Shown here: in pieces, positions 60,269-64,000 of the stretch
Layout: each line of letters begins with the position of its first letter
Position numbering within the stretch: position 1 is the first letter of the stretch
Assembly (NCBI GenBank): GCA_018385335.1
Contig: JAHAZN010000076.1
Coordinates: 1 to 64,000, forward strand
Source of the DNA: Prevotella sp.
GTDB taxonomy: Bacteria; Bacteroidota; Bacteroidia; Bacteroidales; Bacteroidaceae
Reading direction: 5' to 3'
Length of the DNA stretch: 64,000 nucleotides
Translations under genes and position numbers: made by a program
Notes under the pieces: model-generated
Database searches by the model: none
Told to the model about the DNA's origin: nothing
The model's input: the letters and a program-made list of their open reading frames with translations, nothing else

Positions 60269-61423
60269 TTATATATTAAGTCGTTCTCTTATAACCTGAA
60301 CAGGGTACGGTTTTCTACTCCCTTCCTCATATACATAGCCTTTGTAATTACCTACTTCTGTATGAGCCAAATCCATGAAAGCCGTTTTATTTTCATTTGT
60401 TGACTCATCTATCCATACTATACGAAGTAATCCGTTTTTGTAACCAACTTTGGTTATTTGATACCCAGAGCGATAGATTTCAGACTCTACAGGAACAACT
60501 TTACCATCAACATTCTTTATAGAAAAGTGTCCCATAGGTTCGTCATTATCTGCAAAGCTCTCAAAGTATATATAATAAAAGCCTTTACAATCACTTATAT
60601 CATCGTAGGCATCTAATCCATGTGCATCTTCATCTGGTATTTCCAGGTAGGTATCGTTATCTATCGTTTCCAATGCTTCAGAGTCAGAGACATCACCGGA
60701 AGAAACATTTTCTATGTCATTAGTGAAATCAGGGTCTTGCATTGTTATTCCTATGTTCACCATATATATAAATATCGACACTATAAACAAACCTATGAGC
60801 AAGATATAATCCTTCGCCTTTGCTTTTGCCTTTGGATCAACAGCTTTACCTTTCTGACACAGGAATACGAGAAGAATGATATTAACAAGAGGAATAAAAC
60901 CAAGAATTGACAACCATCCGCTCTTACCTGTATCATGCAGACGACGGATAACCATACAGGTACATGTTATCGTTACGCCAATGCATGCTACAATAAGAAA
61001 AATCATGTATATCCAACGCGATGTGAGGTAATCAACACCAAGACCAGACAGAGACAGGATGTTAAGAGCCAGTGAGAACAAATTCACTGTGAAATACATC
61101 ACTATTCCTGTAATCAATGCAAACTTCCAGTATTCGCCTCTTGACACAGAACCGCTACTTGTGAAACGATAGAGTTTCCAAATTCGCTCACTGTAGAACG
61201 GAATAAAACCTCTATCATAGTACTTCTTGTCTTCCTCCGACATTACAGGTTCTGATTCTGCTTCTGGCTCTTCAACTACCGGTTGAGACTGAATCGTAGC
61301 AGTTTGAGGCACAGTCTGCTCTGATTCAACAGGTTCTGCCTCCAGCCATTCACCACAATGCTTACACTTTTTTGCTGTAGCCATTATCTCCTCGCCACAG
61401 TAAGGACATGTTTTCTTTTCCAT
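60269..61423 (-). CDS. Zinc-ribbon plus DUF805-like membrane protein
   Basis: CPYCGEEIMATAKKCKHCGEWL; FTSSGSVSRGEYWKFALITG ... VIRRLHDTGKSGWLSILGFIPLVNIILLVFLC. Confidence 0.8.
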   Translation of the reverse strand: MEKKTCPYCGEEIMATAKKCKHCGEWLEAEPVESEQTVPQTATIQSQPVVEEPEAESEPVMSEEDKKYYDRGFIPFYSERIWKLYRFTSSGSVSRGEYWKFALITGIVMYFTVNLFSLALNILSLSGLGVDYLTSRWIYMIFLIVACIGVTITCTCMVIRRLHDTGKSGWLSILGFIPLVNIILLVFLCQKGKAVDPKAKAKAKDYILLIGLFIVSIFIYMVNIGITMQDPDFTNDIENVSSGDVSDSEALETIDNDTYLEIPDEDAHGLDAYDDISDCKGFYYIYFESFADNDEPMGHFSIKNVDGKVVPVESEIYRSGYQITKVGYKNGLLRIVWIDESTNENKTAFMDLAHTEVGNYKGYVYEEGSRKPYPVQVIRERLNI

Positions 61424-61568
61424 ATTTGTATTTATTAGATTAGATTAATCCACATCAAAACCTTTCTTCATAGCTGGATATTACATCTTGTGTACCAACT
61501 TCTTCTCCATCTTAAGTAATAGAGTACTTTCCGATAAAGCGCACAACCTCACTATGGTCGCATCTTTA

Positions 61569-61746
61569 CAACGGAGGCTGCATTGTCCTTCATCTACCCT
61601 TGTGAGGACATAGACCTCTTGAATTTGGCGAATTCGTTACAGGGATGAAAGCGAGAATTTGCTTCCTTTGCTAAAAAGTTAGCATTTTTTCTCATACGAT
61701 GCAACACTCCGAGTGTGGAAATTGCACTGTTTTAACATTCGTTTAC
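61569..61746. repeat. ~178-bp direct repeat, copy 1
   Basis: aacggaggctgcattgtccttcatctacccttgt...gaatttggcgaattcgttacagggatgaaag...cgtttac matches 63034..63210. Confidence 0.9.
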
Positions 61747-61901
61747 AGAACACTTAGACTATAGCAAAAAAGTCACCAATATAGGTTCCTTTTCACATCT
61801 GAATCCCTATTCTGGTGACAAAATTAATATACATTTATGAACCACACAAGTTCATAATGGTTCATAAAAAACAATTGTTCATTCAACCGTAATAAAATCT
61901 A

Positions 61902-62888
61902 CTACATTTGGGCAATTTTCCTTACCTCATCAGCGGTAATATTCATATTTACAGCTATCATCTCTATGCTCAAACCAGCAGAAACCAACATTTGAATGGT
62001 TGTCTTTAACATTACACCCTGCTCGGCAATCTGAGCGCCCTGCTCGGCAATCTGAGCGCCCTGCTCGGCAATCTGAGCGCCCTGCTCGGCAATCTGAGCA
62101 TCATGTTCGGCGATTATCTGATCGCGTTTCATAATTGCCGTATCACGGTTTTCTATCGCAGTAAAATACTCATCCTCTACATTCATGTCCTGACGAAGTT
62201 TTGCATCAGAGGCGGCGGAAAGTAATCGATGAATAATACGATTCATGTCCTCATCTCCAGCATAGAGATCTTCGTCAATGTTTATTACCTGTCGGTTTTT
62301 TTTGTCCTTATGAGTCTGGTCAAACACACTTAGTATTTCTTCCAACCGATTGTTTATCTGACCACGAAGTAATGGAATCTGAACAATTATACTGTCATGA
62401 ACCAAACTATCAACAAAAGGATCTGGAACACCTTTTGTTACTTCTTTCCCGTCATAATCATAGGCTTTATGGTTAACATAAAGTACAGGTTCTTCTATAT
62501 CGCCTACACGATGACCTAACAAATAAACTGTTACCATTGGAATGCCATATCCCATAGGATTATTATCCTTCAGTATATTGTCAGGATTAGCATATTGTGT
62601 TCCCAGATACTGACGGAAACGCAGTGTTTCTGTTTCCAGCCATGTCTTCTGCAGTTCGATAAGAATTAATTTCAATGTTCCGTCATCTTGTCGCACCTTT
62701 GCGCCAAAATCTATTCTGAACATTGAGATTTTATCCCTACTCCCATTAGTATATTCATGCTTACGCACCTCTACCTCAACCACTTCACGCTGTAGAAGAG
62801 CCGAGAGCAATGTCTTGGCTACACGTTCATCCTCCATGAGGTATTTGAACACGGCATCGTATATTGGATTAGCAATGGTTATCATCAT
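61902..62888 (-). CDS. PD-(D/E)XK nuclease family transposase (Rpn/PDDEXK_2-like)
   Basis: MMITIANPIYDAVFKYLMEDERVAKTLLSALL; FRIDFGAK...LKLILIELQK nuclease motif; start 62888 is downstream of promoter at 62912. Confidence 0.85.
   Translation of the reverse strand: MMITIANPIYDAVFKYLMEDERVAKTLLSALLQREVVEVEVRKHEYTNGSRDKISMFRIDFGAKVRQDDGTLKLILIELQKTWLETETLRFRQYLGTQYANPDNILKDNNPMGYGIPMVTVYLLGHRVGDIEEPVLYVNHKAYDYDGKEVTKGVPDPFVDSLVHDSIIVQIPLLRGQINNRLEEILSVFDQTHKDKKNRQVINIDEDLYAGDEDMNRIIHRLLSAASDAKLRQDMNVEDEYFTAIENRDTAIMKRDQIIAEHDAQIAEQGAQIAEQGAQIAEQGAQIAEQGVMLKTTIQMLVSAGLSIEMIAVNMNITADEVRKIAQM
62018..62101. repeat. 21-bp in-frame tandem repeat, about four units
   Basis: cctgctcggcaatctgagcgc repeated; encodes (AEQGAQI)n. 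Confidence 0.92.
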
Positions 62889-62911
62889 AGACAATTCGTT
62901 TTTGTTTGTTG

Positions 62912-62919
62912 CAAAAATA
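62912..62919 (-). promoter_or_regulatory. -7 element TATTTTTG for the PD-(D/E)XK gene
   Basis: CAAAAATA on + strand, 24 nt upstream of ATG 62888. Confidence 0.5.
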
Positions 62920-63033
62920 CAGAACTCATTTGAAACTGCCAAATAAATGCATAGGTAATTGTCACTTGTAGTATGATAAATTCACCAAAGAGGCGAATCT
63001 GTAATTCTAGAGCAGAAGGGTATGAGCGCAAAA

Positions 63034-63210
63034 AACGGAGGCTGCATTGTCCTTCATCTACCCTTGTTACAAGACCGTGGTCTTCAGAATTTGGCGAATT
63101 CGTTACAGGGATGAAAGCAAGAATTTGCTTCCTTTGTTACAAAGTTAGCATTTTTTCTCATACAATACAACACTCCGGGCTGAAATCGAAATGTTCTAAC
63201 GTTCGTTTAC
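63034..63210. repeat. ~178-bp direct repeat, copy 2
   Basis: Matches 61569..61746. Confidence 0.9.
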
Positions 63211-63216
63211 TTTTTA

Positions 63217-64000
63217 CTAATATGGAAGATTTATAATAAACAGTTCAAAAAGTACTTTCTCCAGCAACTGATATGCGCAGTAAATAAGTCCTAAAATAGA
63301 ACCTACAAGAAGAAAGATACCGCCTACTGGAATAGACATGAAGGCACTAGCGAATGTAGATATGCCACCAAATACAAGGACTACTATCACCAGAACTATC
63401 ACTGCAGTGAGTACACCCATTGAATCGAATATTCCCAGAGTAGAATAACTCTTATTCTTCAACTCTATTTGAGTATTTGGAATGGAGCCTTCACGAATTT
63501 TTCCCTGATCATCAACAACGTAGCAACGTAGTTTCTTTCCTTCATGGGTATCAACGATAGTTTCATCACCTGTTTCTATCTTTCTTGAACCACCGCTTTT
63601 AATGTTCATAGTAATGCTACTTACGCCATTGTCGCTACTAATAAATTTGGCTACTCTTAGAATACCCTCATCGGTATTTCTCACGCCCCATCTAAACGAC
63701 AACTTCTTCCCTTCGTTAGTTTCTCTTAATCTAATGGTATCAGTAAAGCAACCATTTTCTACATGATAGCCAAGATTCTCAAAGAAATTATCAACCTTGC
63801 TATTTGAGTTTTTTAGGCGGAACTTTGCAATAACAACCTCTTCCCCATTTACTTTCTCATTATTAGAATCATCAACCTCTACTAACAAATTCTCATTCTT
63901 CTTCAGAATCTCATCTACGAAAAAAGTAAAGGTTGGATTGTCACCATCATAGATATAAGAAGCTGCACAATCAAACTCATCAGCATTCAATCTGGATTCA
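63217..64000 (-). CDS. C-terminal part of a membrane-anchored hypothetical protein, truncated by window edge
   Basis: Two C-terminal TM segments (VLTAVIVLVIVVLVFGG; GGIFLLVGSILGLIYCAYQLL); the track start at 63990 is a TTG and the frame stays open to 64000. Confidence 0.6.
   Translation of the reverse strand, partial: ESRLNADEFDCAASYIYDGDNPTFTFFVDEILKKNENLLVEVDDSNNEKVNGEEVVIAKFRLKNSNSKVDNFFENLGYHVENGCFTDTIRLRETNEGKKLSFRWGVRNTDEGILRVAKFISSDNGVSSITMNIKSGGSRKIETGDETIVDTHEGKKLRCYVVDDQGKIREGSIPNTQIELKNKSYSTLGIFDSMGVLTAVIVLVIVVLVFGGISTFASAFMSIPVGGIFLLVGSILGLIYCAYQLLEKVLFELFIINLPY

Noticed and set aside
62018-62101. CRISPR-like short repeat
   Set aside because: In-frame 21-bp coding repeat within an intact CDS, no spacers.
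62889-62942. N-terminal extension (MAVSNEFCIFATNKNELS) of the PD-(D/E)XK protein
   Set aside because: It includes the likely -7 promoter box; MMITIANPIYDAVFKYL from 62888 is the family-like start.

Overview
The window reads as a Bacteroidales chromosome segment, most likely Prevotella-like, judging from gene families, A-rich ribosome-binding regions and repeated TAnnTTTG (-7) promoters. About 0-58 kb is mostly core or housekeeping: DUF1599, tpiA, SPOR protein, folE, tadA, birA, pyrH, pssA/psd, dnaE, trxA, SLC13 permease, clpB, M6 and M16 peptidases, class I fumarase, hflX, recA, rsmA, rubrerythrin and alkaline phosphatase. Carbohydrate genes are interspersed: a PL11-type rhamnogalacturonan lyase, rhaB-rhaA-rhaT plus rhaD, an AraC regulator, and a LamG-containing glycosidase-like protein. 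About 59-64 kb is accessory: a PD-(D/E)XK transposase-family gene flanked by ~178-bp direct repeats, a 130-bp relic of a second copy, a decayed C-terminal gene fragment, and two proteins sharing a zinc-ribbon module. The observations I rate highest are: (1) an unannotated ~345-nt transcription unit at 54961-55316 with a canonical promoter, three ~46-bp tandem repeats, a structured 3' half and a strong intrinsic terminator, which is a candidate novel ncRNA; (2) a 56-aa peptide gene (16090-16260, minus strand) missing from the ORF track; (3) an in-frame membrane protein-TpiA fusion; (4) the repeat architecture around the PD-(D/E)XK gene; (5) a multi-stem palindromic intergenic element at ~15.8 kb. 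No rRNA, tRNA or CRISPR array was recognised. All family calls come from reading motifs and have not been checked by database search.
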